Assembly (NCBI GenBank): GCA_947503005.1
Contig: CANNCA010000006.1
Span: 62,001-126,000, forward strand
Source of the DNA: an uncultured Flavobacteriaceae bacterium
Lineage (GTDB): Bacteria; Bacteroidota; Bacteroidia; Flavobacteriales; Flavobacteriaceae
Reading direction: 5' to 3'
DNA length: 64,000 nucleotides
The translations under genes were made by a program, and so were the position numbers. The notes beneath the pieces are model-generated. The model searched no databases, was not told the DNA's origin, and saw only the letters and a program-made list of their open reading frames with translations. How positions within the stretch are numbered: the stretch's first letter is position 1; every line of letters starts with the position of its first letter. Positions 43,815 through 52,730 of the stretch are shown here, one piece after another.

Positions 43815-44612
43815 CTACTGCTCCGTAATTTCTAAGGAATTAGTATTATTCTTCCGATAAACGATACTTTTCCTTCGAATGAAATCCCATATTTTCAATT
43901 TATCATGCGAATCAACAACGGATTGAAAAGCGGAATCGACCTCGCAGAAATACAGAAGGTCATCAATTTTATTTTCGGGTATTTTTAAATCGATTCTAAA
44001 TATGGAATCAGGATAATACTCTTTCACGCGTTCTGTTCGTGAATATAATTTGTCACGTTCCAAGCGTTTTTTCAACATTTTTGTACGTCCCGTTATTGCA
44101 TTAATTAAAGGGTCAAAACTCATAAAAGGATTGGCCGTAGCGGCAAACAATTCTCTTTCCGCTTTCGAAGGAACTCTAACATACGCATTGGGTAGCCCCA
44201 CTGTTTGTGCAGTCACCACTTGTTCAGTTTTGATTATTTGCAAGTCCTTAAAAATGTCACCTGATAAATTATATGGGGTTACAATTACCTCGTCAAGTAC
44301 GGTCAGTGATTCTTCCAAAGGAATATTCAATGTTTTTTGGGCTAAAACTTCTGCTGTAATAATCAGTTCTTTTTTCTTGTATTGAACTGCAGAAAAAACG
44401 AGGGTATCATTGAGATTGGCTTCAATGGAAAAAAAACCGTCGAGATCAGTAATCGTAGCTCGTTTGGTTGTAGTGTTCAATACATGAGTGGCCGCCACAT
44501 CGCCGTCAACGCTGTAAACTTTTCCTTGAATTTTTTTTGAAAAAAAAGTTTGTGCGCTTGAAAAAGCGGTAAAAGAAACAAGTAGTATGAAAAGTAGCTT
44601 ATTTCTCAGAAT
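43815..44612 (-). CDS. Secreted carboxypeptidase-regulatory-like protein, paralogue 3 (ATT or CTG start)
   Basis: 265 residues if started at ATT (44612-44610) or 264 at CTG (44609-44607). This frame encodes a signal peptide (NKLLFILLVSFTAFSSAQ) and the missing first strands (FFSKKIQGKVYSVDGDV) that the paralogues have; a stop lies directly upstream, and the first GTG (44498) would delete both. The remainder matches the paralogues: HVLNTTTKRATITDLDGFFS, LDEVIVTPYNLSGDIFKDLQ, YPDSIFRIDLKIPENKIDDL. The first codons overlap the 3' end of paralogue 4 by 14 bases, so translation is likely coupled to it, which would help an unusual start codon to be used. Confidence 0.8.
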   Translation of the reverse strand: MLRNKLLFILLVSFTAFSSAQTFFSKKIQGKVYSVDGDVAATHVLNTTTKRATITDLDGFFSIEANLNDTLVFSAVQYKKKELIITAEVLAQKTLNIPLEESLTVLDEVIVTPYNLSGDIFKDLQIIKTEQVVTAQTVGLPNAYVRVPSKAERELFAATANPFMSFDPLINAITGRTKMLKKRLERDKLYSRTERVKEYYPDSIFRIDLKIPENKIDDLLYFCEVDSAFQSVVDSHDKLKIWDFIRRKSIVYRKNNTNSLEITEQ

Positions 44613-45345
44613 CTAGTGATTGAAGGAACGTTTTGCTATGGGTCACCAAAAAGTCGATCAACTGAAATTCATTGTCTTTTCTTAAGAGTGATTGTGCTGG
44701 CATCTGCGTATCGCAATAAAACAGAAAAGCATCTATTTTATCTTGTGGAATTTGTAAGTCGAGTACAAAAAATTGATCATCATAAACCTGTCGAAGTACC
44801 TCACTTACCTTTAACGGTGGTCTTTTGTCTTCCTTTTCTTTGTTTGATTTCAACAAAGCCCTAAAAATATTGGCAAAATTGAGTCCATCTTGCATTCCCT
44901 GTTCTGTTTGCGACAATGCGATATTTTGAACCTCGGTAGAACGATCTATCTCATATTCAAATTCCTTTAATTGTTCGTTTTTCATTTCAATAAAACGTTC
45001 TTGGTCCTCGGGTGTAACAATGACCTCATCCAATTCGGTAATTTTTTCGTTCACCTCGACCACCAGCCGATTGTTTTTTAAGATTGAATCGGTAATCTTA
45101 ACCACCATAAGTTGATAGTTAACTGCCGTAAATACCAATTCGTCATCCTTTTTGACGCGAATAGCAAATTCCCCACGATTATTCGTAATTGTTGCGGTCT
45201 CGTTGGTCGCGTTGATAACGTTCTCATTGGGTACAAGCGTGTTTCGATAAAGCACTTGACCTCTTAATAGTTGACGTTCATCATCTTGGGCATGGCCTAC
45301 AACAATAAAAAGGACGGTAAAAAAGAAGGGTAAAATTAACTTCAT
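44599..45345 (-). CDS. Secreted carboxypeptidase-regulatory-like protein, paralogue 4
   Basis: 248 residues, the most diverged of the four: signal peptide (LPFFFTVLFIVVGHAQ), sandwich with GQVLYRNTLVPNENVINATN, ATITNNRGEFAIRV and DELVFTAVNYQL, then LDEVIVTPEDQERFIEMKNE and a charged C-terminal helix bundle ending LDLQIPQDKIDAFLFY. It is the first gene of the minus-strand group that runs to the M1 peptidase. The promoter is not clear. Confidence 0.85.
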   Translation of the reverse strand: MKLILPFFFTVLFIVVGHAQDDERQLLRGQVLYRNTLVPNENVINATNETATITNNRGEFAIRVKKDDELVFTAVNYQLMVVKITDSILKNNRLVVEVNEKITELDEVIVTPEDQERFIEMKNEQLKEFEYEIDRSTEVQNIALSQTEQGMQDGLNFANIFRALLKSNKEKEDKRPPLKVSEVLRQVYDDQFFVLDLQIPQDKIDAFLFYCDTQMPAQSLLRKDNEFQLIDFLVTHSKTFLQSLDSEK

Positions 45346-45656
45346 ATGTTATTAAGTTACGGAAGCTTATGATAGATTTAAGATGGTATAGCTTCTTGAT
45401 ATCGCTCATAAAGAAAATATAACTTTGGCTCTAAAAAAAAAAGCAGCCACTAAACTTTTGTTAATTTGTAGGAGGAAATCCGTTTGATTCCTATAGACGT
45501 AGGTACTACGAAGCGAATTTTCAACTAAAAACGGGTGTTTACCGAATATTATCTCCCTTCGTCTAGCGAACCTGTATTTTAGCTATTAAAATTAGGTATG
45601 TGGCGCGATAGTTTTAATTTTGTTGGTTCGGTAACCCTTAACACCGACTCTTTGTT
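45346..45656. other. 311-bp divergent intergenic region before the fibre locus
   Basis: This AT-rich spacer separates the leftward paralogue operon from the rightward fibre locus. A TAATTTTG -7-like box occurs at 45615-45622 on the plus strand, 35 bases before the fibre gene, but no TTG is at the right distance. I see no ORF, hairpin or repeat of note. Confidence 0.6.
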
Positions 45657-48600
45657 ATGAAACGATTACTTTTCCTACTGCTTTTCGGTTTTTGTATAGC
45701 TCATTCTTCCAGGGCGCAAGTAAAAATAGGAGACAATCCTCAAACTATTGACGCGGCTTCCGTTTTAGAATTGGAAAGCACCGATAAGGTTTTGGTCATC
45801 ACTCGTGTGACTACGGCCCAAATGAACGCCATCGTACCGTTACAAGGCGCAATGGTCTACAATACCGACTTGCAAAGTGTGCATTACTTTGACGGTGCAC
45901 AATGGGTCAATATTGGAGGAGGAGGAGGAGGCTCAGGTGGTGCTCTGACAGCGGATCCCATTGTTAACGATGTTCCCACAATTGTGATTACCCCAACAGG
46001 GACAAGTGATAACCTTGAAGTTGCGGAAAACAGTATCGGAACCTTACAAATTACAAATGGTGGTGTTAATGGAACAGACGATATTCAGGATAATTCCATC
46101 GGTTCTGGAAAACTTCAAGACCAATCAGTAACCCAAGAAAAGCTATCCGAAAATTCAGTAGGTGCTTTTGCACTGGACAATGACAATATTGGTGTCAGCG
46201 CCTTCAATAATGATATAGGCTACATAACTAGTGCGAATATTGTTAGTGTAGATGCAAATAACGCCTTACAAATAGGAACCGACGAAGGTGCCTTTTTTGA
46301 CGAGACACCGTTGATAAGTGCCATTCAAGATAACACGATCGCAATTAACAACATTGGTATACCTAATATAAATGAGGTACTACAGGAAGGCAATAACGCC
46401 TTTGGGCTTAAAATTGCCGGTCTGGGATCTCCGGTAGATCCGGCTGATGCAACGAACAAAGCATATGTAGATACCAATGACAACCAGAACATAGGCCCCG
46501 TAACTTTTGATGCAGTTACGAATGAGCTTAGTATCGGTATACAAAACGGAAACCCTGGAACAGTAAACCTGGGAGCACTTGCCGGAGGTGGCGGTGGAGC
46601 AACGGTCATCAATTCAACTACCACAGTGACCGTTGCTGGAACCGGTACTACAGGTGACCCTTACGAACTTACTGCTGTTGGTGGTGGAGGTGGCACTACA
46701 GAAGTTGTTGATGGTACACTATTAACTGGCCTTGGAACCGCTGCAAATCCTTTTACCATAGCACCAGGGGCAGCCGACCAGATTTTAAGGACCAATGCAG
46801 CGGGCGATGCGGTAGCTTGGGTGCCTTTACCTACGGGAGCAGCAGCTATTACCGATGCTACCATTGATGGGGACGGAAGTAGTGCTGCAACGGCATTAGG
46901 CCTTGCCGACGATGCGGTCACCATTGACAAGATTGCTCCCGGAGCAGCGGATCAGATTTTAAGGACCAATGCAGCTGGAGATGCTGTAGCATGGGTACCC
47001 TTACCCACAGGAGGAGCGGCAATTACAGATGCCACCATCGACGGTGACGGAAGCAGTGCAGCGACAGCGCTGAGCCTTGCAGATGATGCGGTCACAACGG
47101 TAAAAATACAGGATGCAAATGTGACAGAAGCAAAAATAGCGCCCGGTGGTCCTGATGAGATTCTAAGAACAAATAGTGCAGGAGATGCCGTAGCATGGGT
47201 ACCATTACCCACGGGAGGAGCGGTGTTTACAGACTCTGATACCATAGATGGCGATGGCTCTAGTCTTTTAACTGCACTGACTTTAGCTGATGAGGCGGTA
47301 ACCTTGCCTAAAATAGCCCCGAACGGTGCCACCAATGACGGGGACATTATGAAATGGAACACCGATGTCGATGGCCTTGGAAATGCAGGTTGGGAAGTTG
47401 GTGTCAACGCAGGCCACCTTGGCAACTTTGAAAATAATATCTTTTTTGCTGGACCAGGCGGAGTTCCCATTGATACGGAGGACACCCCCACTGCTGGGGA
47501 CAATGGGGGTCTTATCTGGGACCCATCAAAACGTTTTGGTTCAGGGGCACTATATGTAGGGTACAAGGCAAATGGTAATTCGGGAGGTACAAGTGTATTC
47601 GGAGACCACTCTAAATTGGCAGTTGCTGAGCGATTACCGGGTGATTTCGCATTTCCACTTCAAGTAGTAAATGAATACGGTTTAAGTGGTTTTGGGGCTG
47701 CCGCAGGTATTCTCTTTACCGTGGATGACACTGGCCTTCCAGGTGGAGGCGGCTTAGTATTTGAAAGAGTCGGTGCAGTTGGTCAGGGCGATTTTCATTT
47801 TTTAGCCAGTGCAGCCGGCGTGAGTTCCGTACCTGACGAGAATGATAAAGTACTCACTGTTGAAAATGATGGGGATGTAGTGCTTATGGGCAATCTTGTC
47901 GACAAAAACAATATTGGTGCTACCCCTCCAGCGGTGGGTGCAACCGAAGATGGTTATGTGTTGACAAATACGCCGGGGGGAACGGTTTGGGCCCCTGTCA
48001 GCGGTGGTGGATCCGACGACCAGAACGATACGGAGGTGCCCCTGGCCACGCCCTTCGATTTCGACGGGGACACCACAAACGAAACAACGGTAAGCGAAGC
48101 GCTGTTGGCATTGCAAGGAATTACGGGATCCGACGACCAGAACGACACGGAGGTGCCCTTGGCCACGCCCTTCGATTTCGACGGGGACACCACAAACGAA
48201 ACCACCGTAAGCGAAGCACTGTTGGCATTGCAAGGAATTACGGGATCCGACGACCAGAACGACACGGAGGTGCCCTTGGCCACGCCTTTCGATTTCGACG
48301 GGGACACCACGGACGAAACCACCGTAAGCGAAGCACTACTGGCATTGCAAGGGATTACGGGATCCGACGACCAGAACGATACGGAGGTGCCCCTGGCCAC
48401 GCCCTTCGATTACGACGGCGACACCACAAACGAAACAACGGTAAGCGAAGCACTGTTGGCGTTGCAGGGAATCGCGGGGTCCGACGACCAGAACGATACG
48501 GAGGTGCCCCTGGCCACGCCCTTCGATTTCGACGGGGACACCACGGACGAAACCACCGTAAGCGAAGCGCTGTTGGCGTTGCAGGGAATCGCGGGGTCCG

Positions 48601-49700
48601 ACAACCAGAACGATACGGAGGTGCCCCTGGCCACGCCCTTCGATTTCGACGGCGACACCACGGACGAAACCACCGTAAGCGAAGCGCTGTTGGCATTGGC
48701 TTCCATAAGTGGAGGCGATAATCTCTTTAGTGCAAACGGTCTCATTCTACCCGCCAATAGAACGCACAATCTAAATGGAAATAACATTATTTTAGGTGGT
48801 AGTGCAGGTGGTAGCATTGGTATTGGAGATTTTGGTGGTTCTGGTCCTGCTAGTATAAGAAGTAAATTCGATGTTGATGGCCAGATTACTGCATCAAATG
48901 GTTTCGCTGCAACTGAAGGGACCCAAGGAAATCCAGGGTATGGGTTTTTTACTAACGGCGATACTGATACAGGAATGTTTAGAGCCGGTGAAAATCGTTT
49001 AGCTTTCACCACAAACTCTACTGAGGCAATAGAAATCAACGCATCTGGAAATCTTGGCATTGGCGATGGAAATAATGCTATCAGCGAAAAATTACATGTT
49101 TTTGGCAATATCAGAACCGAAGGCGTAATCAAAACTCAAAATGGCTCAGCAGGAGCTCCAAGCTATACTTTTGAGAACGATTTAGGAACCGGAATGTATT
49201 CGTCAGGTTTTGATGTTTTGAATTTTGCTACCACCGGCACAGAAGCCATGAGAATAGATGCAGCGCAAAGTGTAGGGATTGGCTTGACTGCTCCTCTGGC
49301 AAAATTGCATGTTGCAGGGAATATAAGAGCAGATGGTAGCTTTATTTCAGGCACTACAACATATCCCGATTATGTTTTTCAATACTATTATAATGGTGAA
49401 TCATCTCTCGATAGAAACTATAAACTCGCTCCTTTGAATGAAGTTGAAGACTTCATTAAAGAGAATCATCATCTACCTGGCATCAAGTCAGCCTCGGAAG
49501 TTCAAAATAATAACAATCAATGGAACCTTACAGAAGGTGCGATAAAGAACCTTGAAAAAATAGAAGAATTGTTCTTGCATACAATCGAACAAGAACATAA
49601 AATCAAAAAATTAGAGACAGATAATCAGGCCTTGTCCGATGAGCTCAAGTCTTTACAAAAAGATTTAAAAGAAATTAAAGCGCTCTTACAGAACAATTAA
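45657..49700 (+). CDS. Large secreted fibre protein with phage-tail-fibre-like modules
   Basis: 1347 residues. Signal peptide (LLFLLLFGFCIAHSSRAQ), then an N-terminal module (VKIGDNPQTIDAASVLELES, MVYNTDLQSVHYFDGAQW) shared with the gene at 51025. Next come Gly-rich linkers, three imperfect 58-63-residue repeats (about 369-560), six perfect-length 39-residue repeats (785-1018), and a tail with two tail-fibre-like blocks (GYGFFTNGDTDTGMFRAG, LAKLHVAGNIRADGSF), ending in YPDYVFQYYYNGE, EVEDFIKENHHLPGI and a terminal coiled coil. This is the plan of a trimeric fibre with a C-terminal coiled coil. No T9SS domain is on the protein itself; a CHU_C-domain gene follows after 11 bases. Confidence 0.85.
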   Translation: MKRLLFLLLFGFCIAHSSRAQVKIGDNPQTIDAASVLELESTDKVLVITRVTTAQMNAIVPLQGAMVYNTDLQSVHYFDGAQWVNIGGGGGGSGGALTADPIVNDVPTIVITPTGTSDNLEVAENSIGTLQITNGGVNGTDDIQDNSIGSGKLQDQSVTQEKLSENSVGAFALDNDNIGVSAFNNDIGYITSANIVSVDANNALQIGTDEGAFFDETPLISAIQDNTIAINNIGIPNINEVLQEGNNAFGLKIAGLGSPVDPADATNKAYVDTNDNQNIGPVTFDAVTNELSIGIQNGNPGTVNLGALAGGGGGATVINSTTTVTVAGTGTTGDPYELTAVGGGGGTTEVVDGTLLTGLGTAANPFTIAPGAADQILRTNAAGDAVAWVPLPTGAAAITDATIDGDGSSAATALGLADDAVTIDKIAPGAADQILRTNAAGDAVAWVPLPTGGAAITDATIDGDGSSAATALSLADDAVTTVKIQDANVTEAKIAPGGPDEILRTNSAGDAVAWVPLPTGGAVFTDSDTIDGDGSSLLTALTLADEAVTLPKIAPNGATNDGDIMKWNTDVDGLGNAGWEVGVNAGHLGNFENNIFFAGPGGVPIDTEDTPTAGDNGGLIWDPSKRFGSGALYVGYKANGNSGGTSVFGDHSKLAVAERLPGDFAFPLQVVNEYGLSGFGAAAGILFTVDDTGLPGGGGLVFERVGAVGQGDFHFLASAAGVSSVPDENDKVLTVENDGDVVLMGNLVDKNNIGATPPAVGATEDGYVLTNTPGGTVWAPVSGGGSDDQNDTEVPLATPFDFDGDTTNETTVSEALLALQGITGSDDQNDTEVPLATPFDFDGDTTNETTVSEALLALQGITGSDDQNDTEVPLATPFDFDGDTTDETTVSEALLALQGITGSDDQNDTEVPLATPFDYDGDTTNETTVSEALLALQGIAGSDDQNDTEVPLATPFDFDGDTTDETTVSEALLALQGIAGSDNQNDTEVPLATPFDFDGDTTDETTVSEALLALASISGGDNLFSANGLILPANRTHNLNGNNIILGGSAGGSIGIGDFGGSGPASIRSKFDVDGQITASNGFAATEGTQGNPGYGFFTNGDTDTGMFRAGENRLAFTTNSTEAIEINASGNLGIGDGNNAISEKLHVFGNIRTEGVIKTQNGSAGAPSYTFENDLGTGMYSSGFDVLNFATTGTEAMRIDAAQSVGIGLTAPLAKLHVAGNIRADGSFISGTTTYPDYVFQYYYNGESSLDRNYKLAPLNEVEDFIKENHHLPGIKSASEVQNNNNQWNLTEGAIKNLEKIEELFLHTIEQEHKIKKLETDNQALSDELKSLQKDLKEIKALLQNN
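46761..47330 (+). repeat. Three imperfect 58-63-codon repeats inside the fibre gene
   Basis: Units beginning APG/APGG-x-D-x-I-LRTN start at 46761, 46935 and 47139. The first two are 174 bp apart and nearly identical in protein (DQILRTNAAGDAVAWVPLPT, ATIDGDGSSAATAL); the third is more diverged with a 30-base insertion before it. Each ends in an ADDAVT/ADEAVT-x-x-KI helix-like segment. Confidence 0.8.
48009..48710 (+). repeat. Six tandem 117-bp units encoding a 39-residue acidic repeat
   Basis: Units start at 48009, 48126, 48243, 48360, 48477 and 48594, exactly 117 bp apart. Each encodes GSDDQNDTEVPLATPF, then D-F-D-G-D-T-T, then NETTVSEALLALQG with N/D, F/Y and T/A variants. The DFDGDTT loop resembles a calcium-binding acidic loop. 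The DNA is clearly richer in G and C than its flanks and unusually uniform. Confidence 0.96.
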
Positions 49701-49711
49701 ACCCCATCATT

Positions 49712-50863
49712 GTGATAAAAAAAGTTGGTTACATTCTATTATTTGTGGGATCATGGGCGACAGCCCAATCCGCCCTGTACAATTCGGGCAACCTGCAAAT
49801 TCACCCTGAGGGGCAATTGGGCTTGCATATCAATCTAATCAATGATGGTATTTTAGATGATAATCTTGGCTTGGCCGGTTTTTATGGAGATTTGCCTTTA
49901 ACCGTTTCAGGAGCGTTTGCACCCACCTTCTTTAATTTGGAAATTGCGAATCCTGATCATGTATTCTTAACCACAGGTATCAACACCTTGAATACAACCA
50001 ACTTTATCTTGGGTAATTTTGAAACGCCCAGAAATGCTACGGACAATTATTTGAATTTTGTCACGAATGCCTTTTCGACCAATACAGGTGATATTTCAAA
50101 AGTCGATGGGTATGCTGCGGTAACGAATCAACAAAATTTTACCTTTCCCGTAGGGGACGCGGTACAACTTCGCCCATTGGTACTCAACTCAGATGCGGTC
50201 AACAGCTTTGCCAAATGCGCCTACTTTTTTGAAGACCCGAATAGTCCTTCCACTTTTGCAACCTCTTTTAGTACAGGAGTCAAAGCGGAATCACTTGGTC
50301 CTGTCAGTACTGTAGAATTTTGGCGTTTGGAGGGCAGTGTTCCGTCAACGGTTCAGTTAAGCTGGAACGAAAGAAGCGCTATCAGTTTACTAACAGATGA
50401 CCCGGCGACTATAACCGTAGTAGGTTGGAGCAAAGTGACCAATCAATGGGAATCGTTAGTGGGTGCGCCCGCAATGGGTGATGCTACCCAAGGCTTCGTT
50501 GCCTCCCAAAGTTTTATACCTGATGACTATGAGGTGTTGACCTTGGCAAGTTCTTTAGGCGAGCCACTCGAATTTATTTCAGTCGATAATTTTCTGGTAA
50601 CCCCAAATGGTGATGGCAATAATGATTCCTTTATCATTCCTGAATTGTCACAGTCACCCAATAACTCCCTTCAAATCTTTGACCGCTTCGGTTTAAAAGT
50701 TTTCGAAATGGAAAACTATACCGATGAATTTCGAGGTTTTGCCAATACGGGCACCATACTCATGGGAAAAGAGAAGGGGCTTCCCATAGGCGTATACTTC
50801 TTTATTGTTGAAATGAGAGATTTGAATCTTGACTTTCAAGGATTTCTCTATTTAGCCAGATAA
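49712..50863 (+). CDS. Type-B T9SS sorting-domain protein, fibre-locus member A
   Basis: 383 residues with a GTG start at 49712. Signal peptide (ILLFVGSWATAQ), an N-terminal beta-rich domain (LYNSGNLQIHPEGQLGLHIN, LGLAGFYGDLPLTVSGAF), a middle domain (FTFPVGDAVQLRPLVL, AYFFEDPNSPSTF, EFWRLEG) and a C-terminal gliding-motility sorting domain (VTPNGDGNNDSFIIPE, IFDRFGLKVFEMENY, GFLYLAR). It is full-length paralogous to the protein at 56061. It should be exported by T9SS and stay on the surface; it lies 11 bases behind the large fibre gene, so it may be the anchor or export escort for that fibre. Confidence 0.88.
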   Translation: MIKKVGYILLFVGSWATAQSALYNSGNLQIHPEGQLGLHINLINDGILDDNLGLAGFYGDLPLTVSGAFAPTFFNLEIANPDHVFLTTGINTLNTTNFILGNFETPRNATDNYLNFVTNAFSTNTGDISKVDGYAAVTNQQNFTFPVGDAVQLRPLVLNSDAVNSFAKCAYFFEDPNSPSTFATSFSTGVKAESLGPVSTVEFWRLEGSVPSTVQLSWNERSAISLLTDDPATITVVGWSKVTNQWESLVGAPAMGDATQGFVASQSFIPDDYEVLTLASSLGEPLEFISVDNFLVTPNGDGNNDSFIIPELSQSPNNSLQIFDRFGLKVFEMENYTDEFRGFANTGTILMGKEKGLPIGVYFFIVEMRDLNLDFQGFLYLAR

Positions 50864-50865
50864 AG

Positions 50866-50892
50866 CCTTTGCCGTTCGTCGGCAAAAGGTAT
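50866..50892 (+). terminator. Hairpin after fibre-locus member A, probable terminator
   Basis: CCTTTGCCG (50866-50874) pairs with CGGCAAAAGG (50880-50889) with one bulged A and a 5-base loop; only a broken T-rich tail follows. It begins 3 bases after the stop, and separates the first sub-cluster of the fibre locus from the second. Confidence 0.55.
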
Positions 50893-51024
50893 TTATTTCA
50901 ATTTGTAATTATTTTCCTACAACAATTTTTATAATTGTTACATACTTTTCTTACAGTTACACAACAATTTCTGTGTAATTGAATCATTCCGTTCTAATTT
51001 CGCCATCACCATTGACCTATAACT

Positions 51025-51948
51025 ATGCGAAAATTATTATGGATACTACTTTTTCTTTGTGCCAATACAATCTGGTCACAGGTGAAAGTTGGTGATAATA
51101 TAAATACGATAGACGCCGCTTCCATTCTAGAACTTGAAAGTTTGGATAAGGTTTTTGTGCTAACGAGAATGAACGCTGCCCAAATGAATGTCATTACTCC
51201 CTTAAATGGAGCATTGGTGTACAACACTGATGAAAGATGTCTGTTCGTTTTTGAAGGAACTATTTGGAAAAGCCTATGTGATTCAGAAATTTCTGTCAGC
51301 ACATCCACCACTCCTCCTATAAATCCCGTTCCGGGTGATATTTGGTTCAACGCAACCGATAACACTGTAAATATATGGGATGGAGCAACTTGGACACCCA
51401 TACCTAAAAGTACATGGACGGGAAATGGAGCACCTAGCGTTGCAACGGTACCAACTCCTATTGCAGGAGACATTTATGTCGATAATACTACCGGAAATGT
51501 TTTTACCTATAACGGTACCGATTGGATAGATCAAACCATTACTGCATCCAACGGAGTCCTTAAGACCCCTAGCAACAACATTGAACTGGGAGGAGCCCTA
51601 ACCCAAGCGACGGAAATTACTACCGATGCTTCGAACACTTTGGCAATAAATGGATTAGAAGAAGTTATCGACAATACAAATTCGATAGTTACTATAGAAG
51701 AAACAACCGGTGTATTACGGAAAGCTCCAATTTCCTCTTTTCTGCAACAGGAAGAAGTAGTAATTATAGCAAATGACGCACAAACTCAATTTAACCCGCC
51801 ACTATCGATTACCAGTTCGAAAAAACTAGACGTATATCGGAATGGGGTAAAACTGGGTTTTACAGTAATTGACGACAGCACCATAGAACTGGAAACCCCA
51901 GTGGCATGCTATCAAAATGATGAAATCAGGATTGTACAATTTTATTAA
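51025..51948 (+). CDS. Secreted fibre-like protein with N-terminal fibre module and C-terminal RNG-type domain
   Basis: 307 residues. Signal peptide (LLWILLFLCANTIWSQ), then the module VKVGDNINTIDAASILELES ... MNAAQMNVITPLNGALVYNT shared with the 45657 fibre, then two short W-rich units: PVPGDIWFNATDNTVNIWDG and TPIAGDIYVDNTTGNVFTYN. The C-terminal domain ends QFNPPLSITSSKKLDVYRNG with later ELETPVACYQNDEIRIVQFY, a pattern familiar from phage tail proteins (short surface domain with (V/F)-x-N/R-G). It has no sorting domain of its own. Confidence 0.8.
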   Translation: MRKLLWILLFLCANTIWSQVKVGDNINTIDAASILELESLDKVFVLTRMNAAQMNVITPLNGALVYNTDERCLFVFEGTIWKSLCDSEISVSTSTTPPINPVPGDIWFNATDNTVNIWDGATWTPIPKSTWTGNGAPSVATVPTPIAGDIYVDNTTGNVFTYNGTDWIDQTITASNGVLKTPSNNIELGGALTQATEITTDASNTLAINGLEEVIDNTNSIVTIEETTGVLRKAPISSFLQQEEVVIIANDAQTQFNPPLSITSSKKLDVYRNGVKLGFTVIDDSTIELETPVACYQNDEIRIVQFY

Positions 51949-51997
51949 ATAGTAGTAAACAATAGAAACAGTAATAATTAAATCAAACCCCTTTATC

Positions 51998-52693
51998 ATG
52001 AGAATCTTAAATTATCAAAAACTAGTAAAATCGGGCATCTTTGCCATGGCCATGATGGCCTTTGGTATTGCAAGCGCCCAACAGACCTCGGGAGACACCG
52101 CCAAAGAAGCAGATATTCAGCCCGGAACCACTAATCTGGGCGGATCTGTCAGAGTAATTGACAATAAGGGTACCATTAAATACCTGCAATCAAAAAATGG
52201 TATCACGATGTTATCGAATACGACAGCTGATGTTACAACAACCACTTGGCAATTAGGTGGAACACTTACCGACGATACGTTTATCGATGCAAACGGTAAT
52301 GTATTTGGTCTTGATGGCATCGAATTGGTAACTACTGAAGTTGCTTCCACAGATGCTACCACTGAATCAGACCATGGAACCGGAACAGGTTATACCCTAT
52401 TAGTAAGGGATGAAGCTACCGGCGCCACTAAAAAACTTTTGGCGACGGATTTGATGCAAAGCGGACAGGAAAGCTTTACGGCCGCTGCGGCTCAAGTTGC
52501 TTATCCGTTAACAGGAAGTCCTGTATTACCAACTTTCAGCCAAGTCTGGGTCTATAGAAACGGCGCAAAACTTATTGCGAACGTTGACTATACCATTGCA
52601 GGCTCTACAGTCACTTTGGTGCCAAATGCGGTAGTTCCAAACGATTGGGCCGTATACGCCAATGACGTAATCGAAGTACAATACGTCAAGTAA
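51998..52693 (+). CDS. Secreted protein with C-terminal RNG-type tail domain
   Basis: 231 residues. A signal peptide (IFAMAMMAFGIASAQQ) is followed by VRVIDNKGTIKYLQSKNG and a threonine/aspartate-rich middle. The C-terminal 75 residues (FSQVWVYRNGAKLIANVDYT ... VYANDVIEVQYVK) align by eye with the C-terminus of the preceding protein (LDVYRNGVKLGFTVIDDSTI ... NDEIRIVQFY). This domain type recurs in tail-fibre proteins. There are 49 bases to the previous gene and 168 to the next. Confidence 0.78.
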   Translation: MRILNYQKLVKSGIFAMAMMAFGIASAQQTSGDTAKEADIQPGTTNLGGSVRVIDNKGTIKYLQSKNGITMLSNTTADVTTTTWQLGGTLTDDTFIDANGNVFGLDGIELVTTEVASTDATTESDHGTGTGYTLLVRDEATGATKKLLATDLMQSGQESFTAAAAQVAYPLTGSPVLPTFSQVWVYRNGAKLIANVDYTIAGSTVTLVPNAVVPNDWAVYANDVIEVQYVK

Positions 52694-52730
52694 AAAACGA
52701 AAAACTATAAACGGCGAAACTTTATTTGAA

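Noticed and set aside
44599-44612. Paralogue 3 considered as a pseudogene lacking its 5' end
   Set aside because: The frame is intact from the signal peptide to the stop; only the start codon is unusual.
47987-48721. Long overlapping ORFs in other frames and on the minus strand of the fibre gene (up to 244 codons)
   Set aside because: The 117-bp repeat is stop-free in several frames and divisible by three, so these frames stay open automatically. Their translations are low-complexity and lack start context.
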